This document shows, piece after piece, positions 23,935 through 34,154 of a stretch of DNA of 35,393 nt. The notes below the pieces were generated by a model. That model searched no databases. It saw only the letters and a list, made by a program, of their open reading frames with translations, and was not told where the DNA came from. Every line of letters begins with the position of its first letter. The stretch's first letter is position 1. This DNA comes from Pseudomonadales bacterium (GTDB lineage: Bacteria > Pseudomonadota > Gammaproteobacteria > Pseudomonadales > JAHRWD01): the NCBI GenBank assembly GCA_016763075.1, contig JAESUM010000090.1, positions 1 through 35,393 on the forward strand. Reading direction: 5' to 3'. A program made the position numbers and the translations under genes.

Positions 23935-25017
23935 ATGGCAATTGGAAATCGTTATCTTGGCCTGATCGATCGTTACCGTGATCACCTTCCGGTAAACGAC
24001 GACACTCGGGTTATCAGTCTTGGCGAAGGCAATACACCTTTAATTAAGCTCAAGAATATTCCCAATTTGTTGGGGAAAGACATCGATATCTACGTCAAAT
24101 ACGAAGGCCTTAACCCGACGGGTTCCTTTAAAGATCGCGGCATGTGTATGGCGGTGACTAAAGCCGTAGAAGACGGCAGCGAAGCCATTATTTGTGCTTC
24201 AACCGGTAATACTTCCGCTTCAGCTGCGGCCTATGCTGCCCGCGCCGGAATCAAAGCATTTGTTCTGATACCCGAAGGTAAAATTGCGATGGGTAAATTA
24301 GCCCAAGCGATGATGTACGGTGCCGAAATCATCCAGATTTCAGGCAACTTTGATGAAGGCATGGAGTTGGTCAAACAGGTGGCAAAAGAAGCGCCGGTCA
24401 CTATCGTGAACTCTATCAATCCATTTCGTTTACAAGGACAGAAAACCGCTGCCTTTGAAATTATGGAGGAACTCGGCACAGCGCCAGATTACCACTGCCT
24501 ACCCGTTGGTAACGCAGGCAACATCAGTGCTCATTGGATGGGTTACTGCGAATACAAAAAAAACGGCGTGGTGAATAACAGCCCCGTCATGGTTGGTTAT
24601 CAAGCTGAAGGCTCTGCGCCGTTTATGCGTGGAAAAATGGTGGATGATCCTGAAACCATTGCAACCGCCATCCGCATTGGGCATCCACAATCTTGGGATA
24701 AAGCCTGGGTCGTGAAAAAAGAATCCAACGGCTGGTTCGATGAGCTAACCGATCAAGAAATCTTAAATACTCAAAAAATGCTCAGCGAACAAGAAGGTGT
24801 CTTCTGTGAGCCAGCATCCGCGGCTTCTCTTGCCGGTGCATTACGTGATATCAAAACCGGTAAAATCCCTGAAGGCAGTAAAGTTGTCTGCACGTTGACC
24901 GGTAATGGCTTGAAAGACCCGGATACCGCGATTGGCCAATGCCAGCAAGCCGAAACACTTAAGTCTATTCCGGCCACACTTGAAGCAGTAACAAAAGCCG
25001 TATTGGCAGAAGTTTAA
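23935..25017 (+). CDS. thrC: Threonine synthase, short form
   Basis: This PLP enzyme converts O-phosphohomoserine to threonine. The opening [14 protein letters not shown], the PLP-lysine motif [11 protein letters not shown] (Lys66), [20 protein letters not shown], and [16 protein letters not shown] match threonine synthase of the roughly 350-residue type known from Bacillus, Mycobacterium and many others. Escherichia and, as I recall, Pseudomonas use a longer enzyme of about 430-470 residues with a different N-terminal part. Related fold-II enzymes (threonine dehydratase) are unlikely given the position directly behind hom. AGAGGTATAGGAAT supplies the ribosome-binding site. Confidence 0.94.
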   Translation: MAIGNRYLGLIDRYRDHLPVNDDTRVISLGEGNTPLIKLKNIPNLLGKDIDIYVKYEGLNPTGSFKDRGMCMAVTKAVEDGSEAIICASTGNTSASAAAYAARAGIKAFVLIPEGKIAMGKLAQAMMYGAEIIQISGNFDEGMELVKQVAKEAPVTIVNSINPFRLQGQKTAAFEIMEELGTAPDYHCLPVGNAGNISAHWMGYCEYKKNGVVNNSPVMVGYQAEGSAPFMRGKMVDDPETIATAIRIGHPQSWDKAWVVKKESNGWFDELTDQEILNTQKMLSEQEGVFCEPASAASLAGALRDIKTGKIPEGSKVVCTLTGNGLKDPDTAIGQCQQAETLKSIPATLEAVTKAVLAEV

Positions 25018-25055
25018 CGGCTTACGTTTTAGCATCATCATAGAGTTCTACTTCA

Positions 25056-26798
25056 ATGGCCTCTAATCAACGCACCATCGAGCAGCGCCCTGTAACTGCA
25101 GAACCACTGCTCGATGATGCAAAGATTGACCCGCTTCTACAGCGAATATTTGCCAGTAGAGGCGTGACCAACCCCCAGCAAATTCAATACAAGCTTGCGG
25201 CATTAGAAAACCCCAATGACCTAAAGGGGATGGACGCTGCAACCTCGTTGCTCGAAGATGCCCTGCGGCAACAGCAACGTATTCTGATTATTGGCGATTA
25301 CGACGCAGATGGCGCCACCAGCACCGCCGTAGTGGTACTGGCATTACGTGCCCTTGGCGCACACTTTGTAGACTACCTTGCACCGAACCGTTTTGAATAT
25401 GGCTATGGCCTTACGCCAGGCATTGTCGAGCTTGCAAGCAGCCGTTCGCCAGATCTCATCATTACCGTTGATAACGGTATCTCTAGCATTGATGGTGTCG
25501 CAGCAGCCAAAGAGCTGGGCTTTAGAGTGCTGGTTACTGATCATCACTTGGCTGGCGCTCAGCTGCCCGCGGCCGATGCCATCGTAAACCCCAACCAGCC
25601 CGGCTGTACTTTTAACAGCAAAGCAATTGCCGGAGTTGGGGTTGCCTACTATTTAATGATTGCGCTGCGCGGTAAATTGCGAGCATCGGGCTGGTTTGAA
25701 GAACGAGCCGTTGAGCAGCCCAATTTGGCTGACTTACTGGATTTAGTTGCACTGGGAACCGTGGCCGACGTCGTGCAGCTAGACCATAATAATCGGATTT
25801 TAGTTGAGCAGGGTTTGCGTCGTATTCGAGCAGGCCGTGCTCGGCCCGGGTTACTGGCACTTGTTCAGCTCGGTAACCGTGATTTGCGTAATCTGGTATC
25901 CCAAGATCTGGGCTTTACAGTAGGGCCGCGGCTTAATGCGGCTGGGAGGTTAGACGATATCTCTTTGGGCATTGAGTGCTTGCTAACCGACGATGTAAGC
26001 CTTGCGATGGATATGGCCTGTCAATTAGACCAGCTCAACCAAGACCGCAAGCAGATCGAGCAGGGCATTCAGCAGGAAGCCCTTAAAATACTTGATGGTA
26101 TGCAGCTGGAATCAACCGATCAGCTGCCCTTAGGAGTTTGTCTGTACGACAAAGATTGGCACTCTGGAGTCATCGGTATTGTTGCGTCGCGGGTTAAAGA
26201 CCGTGTGCATCGGCCGGTAATCACCTTCGGGAAAGTCAGCGATACCGAGATCAAAGGCTCAGGACGCTCCGTCGAGGCCGTTCATATACGCGATTTACTG
26301 GAGCGTATTGCCACCCAAAACCCCGGCCTCATTCAAAAGTACGGCGGCCACGCTATGGCTGCCGGACTGTCGATTAAGCCTGATGACTACCAAAAATTTG
26401 CCCAGCAGTTTGATAAAGCCGTACGTGAAGTGGTAGATGAGCAACAGCTACAGCCCATCATCGTAAGCGATGGGCAGCTTGAAGGGGCCAACATGAACTT
26501 ACACACAGCGGATTTACTGCGCAGTGCAGGGCCCTGGGGTAGCGGGTTTCCCGAGCCACTGTTTGATGGCGAGTTTGTGCTGGAGAACCAAAAAATTGTT
26601 GGCGAGCGGCATTTAAAGTTTCGAGCGGTTGAGCCACGTAGCGGCCTAACCATTGAAGCTATTGCGTTTAACGTTGACTTGGATTGCTGGCCAAGCACCC
26701 ACAACCGTGCGCGTTTGGCTTATAAGCTCGATGTAAACGAGTTTCGCGGTAATCGCACCGCGCAGTTTGTTTGTGATTACCTTGAACCCATCGCGTAA
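25056..26798 (+). CDS. recJ: Single-stranded-DNA-specific exonuclease RecJ
   Basis: RecJ is a 5'-3' single-strand exonuclease acting in RecF-pathway recombination and mismatch and base-excision repair. The DHH-family motifs are complete: DYDADGATST (from Asp81), VTVDNGISS-type segment (TVDNGISSIDG), VTDHHLAG (Asp162-His163-His164), NPNQPGC, LDLVALGTVADVV, and the DHHA1 signature KYGGHAMAAGLSI (Gly430-Gly431-His432). A C-terminal OB-type region follows. At 580 residues it matches the usual 570-580. It is 38 bases after thrC, so probably shares its transcript, and converges with the chemoreceptor gene. Confidence 0.97.
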   Translation: MASNQRTIEQRPVTAEPLLDDAKIDPLLQRIFASRGVTNPQQIQYKLAALENPNDLKGMDAATSLLEDALRQQQRILIIGDYDADGATSTAVVVLALRALGAHFVDYLAPNRFEYGYGLTPGIVELASSRSPDLIITVDNGISSIDGVAAAKELGFRVLVTDHHLAGAQLPAADAIVNPNQPGCTFNSKAIAGVGVAYYLMIALRGKLRASGWFEERAVEQPNLADLLDLVALGTVADVVQLDHNNRILVEQGLRRIRAGRARPGLLALVQLGNRDLRNLVSQDLGFTVGPRLNAAGRLDDISLGIECLLTDDVSLAMDMACQLDQLNQDRKQIEQGIQQEALKILDGMQLESTDQLPLGVCLYDKDWHSGVIGIVASRVKDRVHRPVITFGKVSDTEIKGSGRSVEAVHIRDLLERIATQNPGLIQKYGGHAMAAGLSIKPDDYQKFAQQFDKAVREVVDEQQLQPIIVSDGQLEGANMNLHTADLLRSAGPWGSGFPEPLFDGEFVLENQKIVGERHLKFRAVEPRSGLTIEAIAFNVDLDCWPSTHNRARLAYKLDVNEFRGNRTAQFVCDYLEPIA

Positions 26799-26860
26799 CC
26801 TTCATATTCAGCCAGCTAAAATGATTGGTTTAAATTGAAACTACGGACTTAAATTCAGGC

Positions 26861-26891
26861 AAAAAAAAGCCGTAGAGTATATCCACGGCTT
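26861..26891 (-). terminator. Intrinsic terminator of the chemoreceptor gene
   Basis: Read on the minus strand, AAGCCGT and ACGGCTT form a 7-bp stem (26867-26873 with 26885-26891) followed by a run of T (A-run 26861-26868 on the plus strand). It ends the receptor gene and lies between converging recJ and receptor genes. Confidence 0.8.
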
Positions 26892-26909
26892 AAGTATTTG
26901 TTTGTTGGG

Positions 26910-28016
26910 TTATGCGGCCTGTGCGTGCCGGTCAGACTCTTCGATAAGAGTATCGAGTATGCGCATCAAAGTTCTGCTTTCAACTTCCATTTCGTTGGTC
27001 AGCCGGTCAACCTCGCTCCACTGTTCGCTTTGAGCTGCTGCAACCGCTTTATTAGCGTTGTCATGTACGGCCCTGTGGGGAGCATCAATTAACTTGAATG
27101 CAGGTAAGTTGCCGTAGTTGGCACCGCCGTCGGCGCTGTGGTTCCATTGCCCAAGTCGGCAGTCTTTATGTGAAGTAGCGGCTATGCTGTATGCATCGGA
27201 ATCTGAAATGGCCCGATACACTTCGAATTTCCAAACTAAATGATCCATTTTAACGGATTCTACAAAGCCGCCAATCGCTGAATGGTCGATGGTTTTACGC
27301 ATATCTTTAGATTGCGTAATCACTTCATGAATAACAGTTTGGGCGCTTTCAGAAGACTTATTGATCACATCTAGTTTTTCAGATAACTCGGTAATAAAGC
27401 TGCTGGTAGCGGTTGTTTGCTGCTCAATGCTGTTTACCAAAGTAGCGATCTCAGAAGTAGAAGACGCTGTTTTTTGCGCCAGTGCGCGTACTTCATCCGC
27501 AACCACGGCGAACCCACGTCCATGCTCACCGGCACGGGCTGCTTCGATTGCTGCGTTTAACGCAAGTAAGTTGGTTTGATCAGAAATGTCACTAATGATT
27601 TTTACGAATTGTGAAATGCTATGAGCAGAGTCGATTAGCGCACTAACGGTAAGGTTGCTTTTTTCTGCAAGCCCCGCGACGGTAGAGGTTTGTTCGGTGA
27701 TTTGCGACATAATCTCAAAACCAGATGAAATCATATCTGAAGACTGAGCGAGCTTAGCTTTCTCAATATCCATGGAGCTAGCATCTGTGATGATCTGTTG
27801 CTGGATATCTTCAAGCGATGGACCAAAGTTTTCCCAAAGAGAACCTAAGTGATTATCTGCGGGTTGCACATTTTTTAACTCGTTCAACTCAGCTTTTACT
27901 TGATCAAGTTCTGAATTAAGACCTTGATTGTCATCGAGCAACGATTTATTTTTTTCACCCAGCTGAACGTTTTCTTGTTGAGCATCTTCGAGCTTTTTTG
28001 CAGAAGCAAACCACAT
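26910..28016 (-). CDS. Soluble chemoreceptor-like protein with C-terminal CZB domain
   Basis: This 368-residue protein combines an N-terminal coiled coil (about 5-50), a methyl-accepting signalling domain whose hairpin tip [35 protein letters not shown] is near 147-181, and a C-terminal chemoreceptor zinc-binding (CZB) domain with the expected 3-His/1-Cys ligands: His259 (MDHLVWK), Cys286 (DCRLGQW), His314 and His318 (PHRAVH). There is no transmembrane segment or ligand-binding PAS domain, so it should be cytosolic. CZB domains in studied receptors bind zinc and respond to zinc or hypochlorous acid. No che genes are nearby. AGGGA precedes the ATG. Confidence 0.9.
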   Translation of the reverse strand: MWFASAKKLEDAQQENVQLGEKNKSLLDDNQGLNSELDQVKAELNELKNVQPADNHLGSLWENFGPSLEDIQQQIITDASSMDIEKAKLAQSSDMISSGFEIMSQITEQTSTVAGLAEKSNLTVSALIDSAHSISQFVKIISDISDQTNLLALNAAIEAARAGEHGRGFAVVADEVRALAQKTASSTSEIATLVNSIEQQTTATSSFITELSEKLDVINKSSESAQTVIHEVITQSKDMRKTIDHSAIGGFVESVKMDHLVWKFEVYRAISDSDAYSIAATSHKDCRLGQWNHSADGGANYGNLPAFKLIDAPHRAVHDNANKAVAAAQSEQWSEVDRLTNEMEVESRTLMRILDTLIEESDRHAQAA

Positions 28017-28196
28017 AATTTTTCCCTGTATATTTTGATGCTGGCAGTAATCAGTTGAAATTTAATAAATCTGCCAATATTTCGAACCTGCATGAAAGTA
28101 TAGACTTGATCGTAAAGAGCGCCATTTCTAGGTAAGAAAAATTAATCTCAATGTCAATAACTGTTACTAAAGCATTGAATTTCAGTGCATCTCGGA

Positions 28197-28225
28197 TTCA
28201 AAGGAACCGAGGGTTCAGGTAGAAT
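28197..28225 (+). promoter_or_regulatory. Putative prfB promoter
   Basis: TTCAAA (28197-28202) and TAGAAT (28220-28225) are 17 bases apart, 39 bases before the prfB ATG. The -10 is good and the -35 moderate (4 of 6). The rest of the 247-base gap 28017-28263 is AT-rich and shows no small gene that I can support. Confidence 0.5.
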
Positions 28226-28263
28226 GTAGGGCTTTGCATCGCTACCGTTCGGACAGATAGAAA

Positions 28264-29362
28264 ATGCTTGAAACAAATGCCATAAAACAGCAATTACTTG
28301 ATCTTAGGCAACGCACCGAAGTGATTCGGGGGTTTCTTTGACTATGCTGAAAAAAAGGATCGGCTTGAAGAAGTTGAAGGGGAGCTAGAAGACCCAGCGG
28401 TGTGGGATACTCCCGACAGAGCCCAAGAGCTGGGCAAAGAACGCGCGACATTAGAGCAAATTATTAACACCCTTGATCAGTTATTGGGTGGCATTGACGA
28501 TGGCATTGATCTTCTTGATTTAGCGATAGAAGAACAAGATGAAGACACCCTGAATGAAGTGGTGTCAGAAATCAAAGCGATGACCAAGATGCTAGAAGAG
28601 TTTGAATTTCGCCGGATGTTTTCTGGTGCAATGGACTCCAATAATGCCTTTTTAGATATTCAGTCGGGCTCTGGTGGCACCGAAGCTCAAGATTGGGCCG
28701 AAATGCTACTAAGAATGTATCAACGCTGGGCTGACAAAAAAGGCTTTCAGGTTGAGTTGATTGAAGCCAGCGACGGTGATGTTGCCGGAATTAAAGGCGC
28801 CACGATTAAAGTGGTGGGCGAATATGCCTTTGGCTGGTTGCGCACAGAAACCGGCGTGCATCGGCTGGTACGAAAATCACCCTTTGATTCTGGAAGTCGT
28901 CGCCACACCTCATTTGCTTCGGTTTTTGTGTCGCCTGAAGTCGATGACAACGTTGATATCGAAATCAACCCATCGGATCTTCGTATAGACACCTACCGGG
29001 CCAGCGGGGCTGGTGGGCAGCACGTCAATAAAACTGATTCAGCGGTGCGTATTACCCACTTGCCCAGCGAAATAGTTGTGCAGTGCCAAAACCAGCGCTC
29101 ACAGCATCAGAATAAAGCCAACGCAATGGACCAGCTGCGCGCCAAACTTTATGAAATGGAGATGCAAAAAAAGAATGCGGAAAAGCAAAAATTAGAAGAA
29201 TCCAAATCGGATATCGGCTGGGGCAGCCAGATTCGGTCCTACGTACTGGATTCCTCCAGAATTAAAGATTTAAGAACCAATGTTGAAGTCACCAATACCC
29301 AAGCAGTGCTTGATGGTGGCTTAGATGTATTTATTGAAACCAGCCTGAAGGCAGGATTATGA
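28264..29362 (+). CDS. prfB: Peptide chain release factor 2, with programmed +1 frameshift
   Basis: RF2 ends translation at UGA and UAA. The gene starts at ATG 28264 ([16 protein letters not shown]), reads 25 codons to CTT, meets an in-frame TGA at 28339-28341, and continues +1 from GAC at 28340 to give [12 protein letters not shown]. The joined product is 365 residues, the same as in Escherichia coli. Domain features are the SPF stop-codon tripeptide (VRKSPFDSG) and GGQ at 250-252 (SGAGGQHVN), with Ala at 246. The frameshift senses RF2 level, so low RF2 favours shifting. lysS overlaps the end by 4 bases (ATGA), the classic prfB-lysS operon. Confidence 0.97.
28327..28342 (+). promoter_or_regulatory. 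prfB autoregulatory frameshift site
   Basis: CGG GGG TTT CTT TGA C has the three known elements: a Shine-Dalgarno-like GGGGG, the slippery CTT, and the poor-context TGA-C stop. The bases between differ slightly from the E. coli site (TTT where E. coli has TAT), while the spacing from GGGGG to CTT is kept. Confidence 0.93.
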
Positions 29363-30885
29363 GCGAAAACAACGATACTCCAGTACAAGACGAAAGCGAG
29401 TTGTTGGCAATACGCCGCGCCAAATTAACCGAGTTGCGTGAGCAAGGTAATGCCTTTCCGAACGATTTTCGGCGCGATGCTTTAGCCAGTGATCTGCACC
29501 AAGCACACGGCGAAAAGTCCAAACAAGATTTGGAAGATGAGCTCAACAGCGACGATAAAACCACCGGCGTTGCCGTTAAGGTTGCCGGCCGCATCATGCT
29601 GCGCCGCATCATGGGTAAAGCGAGTTTTGTCACCATTCAAGACATGTCGGGCCGCATTCAGCTTTACGTACGCAAAGCAGATATCCCCGAAGGCGTTTAT
29701 AACGCCTTCAAAAAATGGGACATTGGCGATATCGTTGGGGCCGAAGGTACGCTGTTTAAAACCAATACCGGCGAGCTTTCCATTCACCTCACTAAATTGG
29801 TTTTACTGACTAAATCGCTTCGGCCGTTGCCAGAAAAACACAAAGGCCTGAGCGATCTTGAAGTGCGTTACCGTCAGCGTTATATCGACTTAATCGTTAA
29901 TGAAGACTCCCGCCGCACCTTCGAGATTCGTTCCGGTGTTGTGGCTGAAATACGTAATTTCATGTCGGGCAATCAGTTTCTTGAAGTAGAAACCCCAATG
30001 ATGCAAGTGATTCCCGGCGGTGCAACCGCGCGGCCATTTGTTACGCATCACAACGCGCTGGATATGGACTTGTACTTGCGCGTTGCGCCAGAGCTTTTTC
30101 TCAAGCGTTTGGTCGTTGGCGGCTTTGAGCGCGTATTCGAAATCAACCGTAACTTCCGTAACGAAGGTTTATCGACACGTCATAATCCAGAGTTCACCAT
30201 GCTGGAGTTTTACCAAGCCTATGCGGATTACCATGACCTGATGGACCTGACAGAGCAAATGCTCAAGCAGATTACCGAAAAAGTACTCGGCACTACTGAG
30301 GTTACTTATCAGGGTACGGTTTATGATTTTGGCAAACCGATTCGCCGGCTGACGCTGGTAAATGCGATCTTAGAATTTAACCCCGAAATTGACGCGGCGG
30401 CATTACAAACCCTCGAGAGCGCGCGGGCGTTGGCGACTTCGCTAGAAATCCCACTTAAAGATGGCTACGGCCTTGGCAAAGTTCAGGTCGAAATTTACGA
30501 AAAAACCACTGAATCTAAGCTTGACCAACCCACTTTTATTACCGAATTCCCAACGGAAGTTTCACCGCTTGCACGACGCAGCGACAGTAACCCTGACGTG
30601 ACCGACCGGTTCGAGTTGATCATAGCTGGGCGTGAAATTGCTAATGGGTTTTCAGAGCTCAATGATGCCGAAGACCAGGCGGAACGCTTTAAAGCGCAGG
30701 TAGCCGAGAAAGACGCAGGCGATGATGAAGCGATGCACTATGATGCCGACTACATCACCGCATTGGAATACGGTATGCCGCCCACAGCAGGCGAAGGCAT
30801 TGGTATTGACCGGTTAGTGATGCTGCTAACGGACTCGCCGTCGATTAGAGACGTACTGTTATTCCCACACATGCGTAAGCAATAA
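29359..30885 (+). CDS. lysS: Lysine--tRNA ligase, class II
   Basis: LysRS charges tRNA-Lys. The 508-residue protein has an N-terminal OB-fold anticodon-binding domain (about 65-170, [22 protein letters not shown]), motif 1 near [10 protein letters not shown], motif 2 [21 protein letters not shown], and motif 3 [24 protein letters not shown]. This is the class II type usual in gammaproteobacteria. Its ATG overlaps the prfB stop, so translation is coupled. Confidence 0.98.
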   Translation: MSENNDTPVQDESELLAIRRAKLTELREQGNAFPNDFRRDALASDLHQAHGEKSKQDLEDELNSDDKTTGVAVKVAGRIMLRRIMGKASFVTIQDMSGRIQLYVRKADIPEGVYNAFKKWDIGDIVGAEGTLFKTNTGELSIHLTKLVLLTKSLRPLPEKHKGLSDLEVRYRQRYIDLIVNEDSRRTFEIRSGVVAEIRNFMSGNQFLEVETPMMQVIPGGATARPFVTHHNALDMDLYLRVAPELFLKRLVVGGFERVFEINRNFRNEGLSTRHNPEFTMLEFYQAYADYHDLMDLTEQMLKQITEKVLGTTEVTYQGTVYDFGKPIRRLTLVNAILEFNPEIDAAALQTLESARALATSLEIPLKDGYGLGKVQVEIYEKTTESKLDQPTFITEFPTEVSPLARRSDSNPDVTDRFELIIAGREIANGFSELNDAEDQAERFKAQVAEKDAGDDEAMHYDADYITALEYGMPPTAGEGIGIDRLVMLLTDSPSIRDVLLFPHMRKQ

Positions 30886-30903
30886 GTAACGCGCGGAACC
30901 CCC

Positions 30904-31593
30904 ATGGCCAAGACCTCAGTCAAGCTTGAAGCATCCTGGAAATCGCGATTAAGTGATGAGTTTGAAAAAGACTACATGGTGGAACTACGGCAATTTTTGA
31001 ACGACGAAAAAAGCGCCGGTAAGCAAATTTACCCCAAGGGCGGGCAATACTTTTACGCCCTTGATCAAACACCCTTTGATAAAGCACGGGTTGTGATTTT
31101 GGGCCAAGACCCTTATCACGGCCCCGGTCAGGCTCATGGGTTGTGTTTTTCGGTGACTCCGGGGGTGCGCTTACCACCCTCATTGCAGAACGTGTTTAAA
31201 GAAATTCGCCAACAATTAGGGATCGAATTTAACGGCAACGGCTGCTTAATACCTTGGGCAGAGCAGGGTGTGTTACTGCTCAATGCGGTATTAACCGTCG
31301 AAGAAGGTCAGGCTGCATCGCATCAGGGCAAGGGTTGGGAAGCCTTTACCGACAAGGTCGTTGAGCTATTAAATGAACGTGATGAGCCGCTGGTGTTTAT
31401 GTTGTGGGGCGCTCACGCTCAGAAAAAAGGCAAGCAGATCGACCGCGAAAAACACTTGGTGTTGACGTCACCTCATCCATCGCCGTTGTCGGCTCATAGA
31501 GGCTTTTTTGGCAATCAGCATTTTGTTAAAGCCAATGAATTTTTGAAAGAAGCCGGTCAGCAACCGATCGACTGGAGTGTTCCGCCGCTATAA
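30904..31593 (+). CDS. ung: Uracil-DNA glycosylase, family 1
   Basis: Ung removes uracil from DNA as the first step of base-excision repair. The catalytic water-activating motif [14 protein letters not shown] (Asp69), the uracil-stacking [24 protein letters not shown], and the DNA-intercalation loop [13 protein letters not shown] with His191 are intact. At 229 residues the length is normal. It follows lysS after 18 bases and is probably in the prfB-lysS transcript. The spacer after its stop is full of degenerate direct repeats. Confidence 0.97.
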   Translation: MAKTSVKLEASWKSRLSDEFEKDYMVELRQFLNDEKSAGKQIYPKGGQYFYALDQTPFDKARVVILGQDPYHGPGQAHGLCFSVTPGVRLPPSLQNVFKEIRQQLGIEFNGNGCLIPWAEQGVLLLNAVLTVEEGQAASHQGKGWEAFTDKVVELLNERDEPLVFMLWGAHAQKKGKQIDREKHLVLTSPHPSPLSAHRGFFGNQHFVKANEFLKEAGQQPIDWSVPPL

Positions 31594-31597
31594 TCTG

Positions 31598-31655
31598 AGC
31601 TGGAAATAGCTGGTTTGAGTAGCCTGATTTGAATGAGCTGGTTTTGAATAGGCTT
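31598..31655. repeat. Degenerate AGCTGGTTTGA direct repeats after ung
   Basis: The 73-base gap between the converging ung and flavodoxin-family genes consists mainly of diverged units. AGCTGG occurs at 31598, 31608 and 31636, with related AGCCTG at 31621 and AGGCTT at 31650; each is followed by an A/T-rich tail often containing TTGA. Spacing is 10-15 bases. No intrinsic terminator is seen. Confidence 0.5.
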
Positions 31656-31666
31656 AAAGAGCTGAG

Positions 31667-32128
31667 CTAAAAAATTCCCATCGCGATGCCGCAGGCTAGG
31701 GTTTCGCCAAGTTCTTCCGATTTTTGAATATCTTCTTCTGACACACCCTTGCGGCTAATCAAAGGTTCGCAGACCTTTCGCATTGGGTAACCTTTCATAA
31801 TGCGGTCAATCTCACGTACTGCGCCGGTGCCGTCGTTATCTGCGCTCACAAAAACCGCGTAGGGCAGGTTAAGCGCGTGGTCGAGCACTTCATAATAAGT
31901 GCGATCAAAAAAATCTTTAATCGCACCGCTCATGTAGCCAAAATTTTCTGGGGTGCCAATCAGCAGCCCATCGCAGGCCATCAAGTGTTCAGGGCCGGCA
32001 TCAAAGGCGTGTAAAAACGTGGTTTCAATCTCTTCTTCACGCAGTGCACCCGCCAAAACAGCATCAGCCATTTTGCGGGTGTTGCCTGTCTTACTGTGAT
32101 AAACAATCAGCAGTTTTTTCATAGCCAA
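31667..32128 (-). CDS. Flavodoxin-fold family protein
   Basis: A 153-residue flavodoxin-like protein. The FMN-phosphate loop YHSKTGNTRKMADAV follows the first strand, GLLIGTPENFGYMSGAIKDFFDRTYY covers the second flavin-contact loop, and VFVSADNDGTGAVREIDRIM the third. It resembles small NAD(P)H-dependent FMN-reductase or flavodoxin-family proteins rather than a long-chain flavodoxin. Both Met1 and Met3 are possible starts. It lies 22 bases downstream of hemL and so may be the last gene of the hemJ-thiD-thiE-hemL series; a redox role in haem synthesis is possible but not shown. Confidence 0.85.
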   Translation of the reverse strand: MAMKKLLIVYHSKTGNTRKMADAVLAGALREEEIETTFLHAFDAGPEHLMACDGLLIGTPENFGYMSGAIKDFFDRTYYEVLDHALNLPYAVFVSADNDGTGAVREIDRIMKGYPMRKVCEPLISRKGVSEEDIQKSEELGETLACGIAMGIF

Positions 32129-32150
32129 TTACACTATTTAGTCAGTCAAA

Positions 32151-33431
32151 TTATAAAGTTGCAAAGACCTTTCCAGTCGCTTCGATAGTAGCTTCTATCT
32201 CTGCGGTACTGTGCGCAGCCGATACAAAACCTGCTTCGTAGGCCGAAGGTGCAAGGTAAATACCTTGCTTCAGCATTGCGTGGAAGTACCGATTAAAGCG
32301 AGTTACGTCGCAGGCCGTGACCTGTTCAAATTGAGTGACATTTTTTTCTTCGCTGAAAAACATGCCGAACATGCCGCCAACTTGAGCGGTACAAAATGGG
32401 ATGCCGGCTTTATCAGCCTGTTTTTGTACACCAGAGCAGAGCATATCTACCTTGGCTGAGAGCTGTTCATAGAATCCCGGTTTCTCAAGCTGCGCTAACG
32501 TGCTGAGGCCAGCAGCCATGGCAACCGGATTCCCCGATAATGTACCCGCTTGGTACACCGGGCCAACCGGCGCAATATGGGCCATGATTTCGGCTTTGCC
32601 ACCAAACGCACCTACGGGCATTCCGCCGCCAATTACTTTACCCAGGGTCGTAAGGTCAGGTTTGATGTTGTACACCGATTGAGCGCCGCCAAGGGCAACT
32701 CGAAAGCCAGTCATGACTTCGTCAAAAATCAGCACAGTGCCGTATTGGTCGCACTGCGTGCGTAGCTCTTCAAGAAACCCGGGGATCGGCGGGATGCAGT
32801 TCATATTGCCTGCAACCGGCTCAACGATCACCGCTGCAATTTCTTCACCTTGCTCTTTAAAGAGTTGTTGTAGCGCTTCAATATTATTAAACGGCAGGGT
32901 TAGTGTTAAGTCTGCCAATGCAGCAGGTACGCCTGGCGAACTAGGCACGCCAAGGGTTAATGCGCCGGAACCGGCTTTTACCAGCAGTGAGTCTGCATGG
33001 CCGTGGTAGCAGCCTTCAAATTTTAAAATTTTATCGCGACCGGTATAACCACGGGCTAAGCGCAGGGCGCTCATGGTGGCTTCGGTGCCGGAGCTGACCA
33101 TTCGAACTTGCTCGATAGAAGGCATGATTGCACAGACTTTATCGGCAAGCTGAGTTTCTAGCGCAGTGGGCGCACCAAAGCTTAAACCCAGTTCTAGTTG
33201 AGCTTTAACCGCATCGATAACCGCTGGGTGACGGTGGCCAAGAATTAATGGGCCCCATGAGCCAACATAGTCGATGCAGCGGTTGCCATCTTCATCTTCG
33301 ATCCAGGCACCATCACCCTTGCGGATAAAAACCGGAGTGCCCTCAACGGATTTAAATGCCCGAACCGGTGAGTTCACGCCGCCGGGGATATGTTGCTGTG
33401 CCTGCTCAAACAGTGATTCGGATCGAGTCAT
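32151..33431 (-). CDS. hemL: Glutamate-1-semialdehyde 2,1-aminomutase
   Basis: HemL makes 5-aminolaevulinate from glutamate-1-semialdehyde in the C5 haem pathway. The 426-residue protein opens [26 protein letters not shown], and carries [49 protein letters not shown], and the PLP-lysine segment [18 protein letters not shown]; the lysine is residue 265, the same number as in E. coli. It lies 63 bases after thiE on the same strand. Confidence 0.97.
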   Translation of the reverse strand: MTRSESLFEQAQQHIPGGVNSPVRAFKSVEGTPVFIRKGDGAWIEDEDGNRCIDYVGSWGPLILGHRHPAVIDAVKAQLELGLSFGAPTALETQLADKVCAIMPSIEQVRMVSSGTEATMSALRLARGYTGRDKILKFEGCYHGHADSLLVKAGSGALTLGVPSSPGVPAALADLTLTLPFNNIEALQQLFKEQGEEIAAVIVEPVAGNMNCIPPIPGFLEELRTQCDQYGTVLIFDEVMTGFRVALGGAQSVYNIKPDLTTLGKVIGGGMPVGAFGGKAEIMAHIAPVGPVYQAGTLSGNPVAMAAGLSTLAQLEKPGFYEQLSAKVDMLCSGVQKQADKAGIPFCTAQVGGMFGMFFSEEKNVTQFEQVTACDVTRFNRYFHAMLKQGIYLAPSAYEAGFVSAAHSTAEIEATIEATGKVFATL

Positions 33432-33494
33432 GAAATTGCCTTATGGTTAGAAGAATAGTGAGAAGGGTAGTGGGCTAAATGGTTGTGATCAAAG

Positions 33495-34154
33495 CTAGTT
33501 GTGGTGCCGTGGTGGGTAAACGCTTTTGGTAAATAACGCTGTAAAATCCATTGCTCTTGCGTCGATATCGGTTGCGCCGTATAGCGCATTTACCACTGCA
33601 ATGGCGTCTGCCCCTTGTGCCAGTAATTGTCCGGCATTCAGGTGCGTAATACCACCGATAGCCACTATCGGAAGCTGCAATTTTTTGGCTTCGGGCAGTA
33701 TGGTTATTGGCGCAGGTAATGCATTGGGTTTGGTGGATGAATTAAAAAACCTACCAAAGGCCAGATAACTAGCGCCTTGTTGTTTAGCTTGCCGCGCTAG
33801 CTCAATGCTGCCGTGACAGGTGGCTCCAATAATGGCCTGCTCGCCAAGTATAGAGCGCGCTTCTGCGATTGAAGCATCTTGCTGGCCAAGGTGAACGCCG
33901 GCAGCATCTATGCTGGCGGCCAGCTCAATATCATCGTTAATAATTAAAGGTATGCCAAACTCAGCGCAGAGTGCAAGCAGCGCACGGGCGCTTTTTAAGC
34001 GTTGCTGTGTGTCGGTCGATTTATCCCTGAACTGAACCAAATTGGCACCGCCTTGGAGTGCTTGTTTGGTCTCGCGCAGTAGCTGTGCAAGCGGGCGGTT
34101 ATCAGGTGTTATGGCATATAGGCCAGCAATGGCTTCAAAGGCGGGTTGGGTCAT
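33495..34154 (-). CDS. thiE: Thiamine-phosphate synthase
   Basis: ThiE couples HMP-diphosphate to thiazole phosphate to give thiamine phosphate. The 219-residue TIM barrel shows NLVQFRDKSTD, IPLIINDDIELAASIDAAGVHLG, IIGATCHGSIELARQA, YLAFGRFFNSSTKPNA and IVAIGGITHLNAGQLLAQGADAIAVV, all standard segments. Its start overlaps thiD by 4 bases, so the two are translated together. I saw no THI-box riboswitch upstream of thiD within the 28-base thiD-hemJ gap. Confidence 0.95.
   Translation of the reverse strand: MTQPAFEAIAGLYAITPDNRPLAQLLRETKQALQGGANLVQFRDKSTDTQQRLKSARALLALCAEFGIPLIINDDIELAASIDAAGVHLGQQDASIAEARSILGEQAIIGATCHGSIELARQAKQQGASYLAFGRFFNSSTKPNALPAPITILPEAKKLQLPIVAIGGITHLNAGQLLAQGADAIAVVNALYGATDIDARAMDFTALFTKSVYPPRHHN

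Noticed and set aside
28400-29362. prfB as a shorter gene starting at ATG 28400
   Set aside because: The first 25 codons and the programmed frameshift site upstream give the complete 365-residue RF2, so this ATG is internal.
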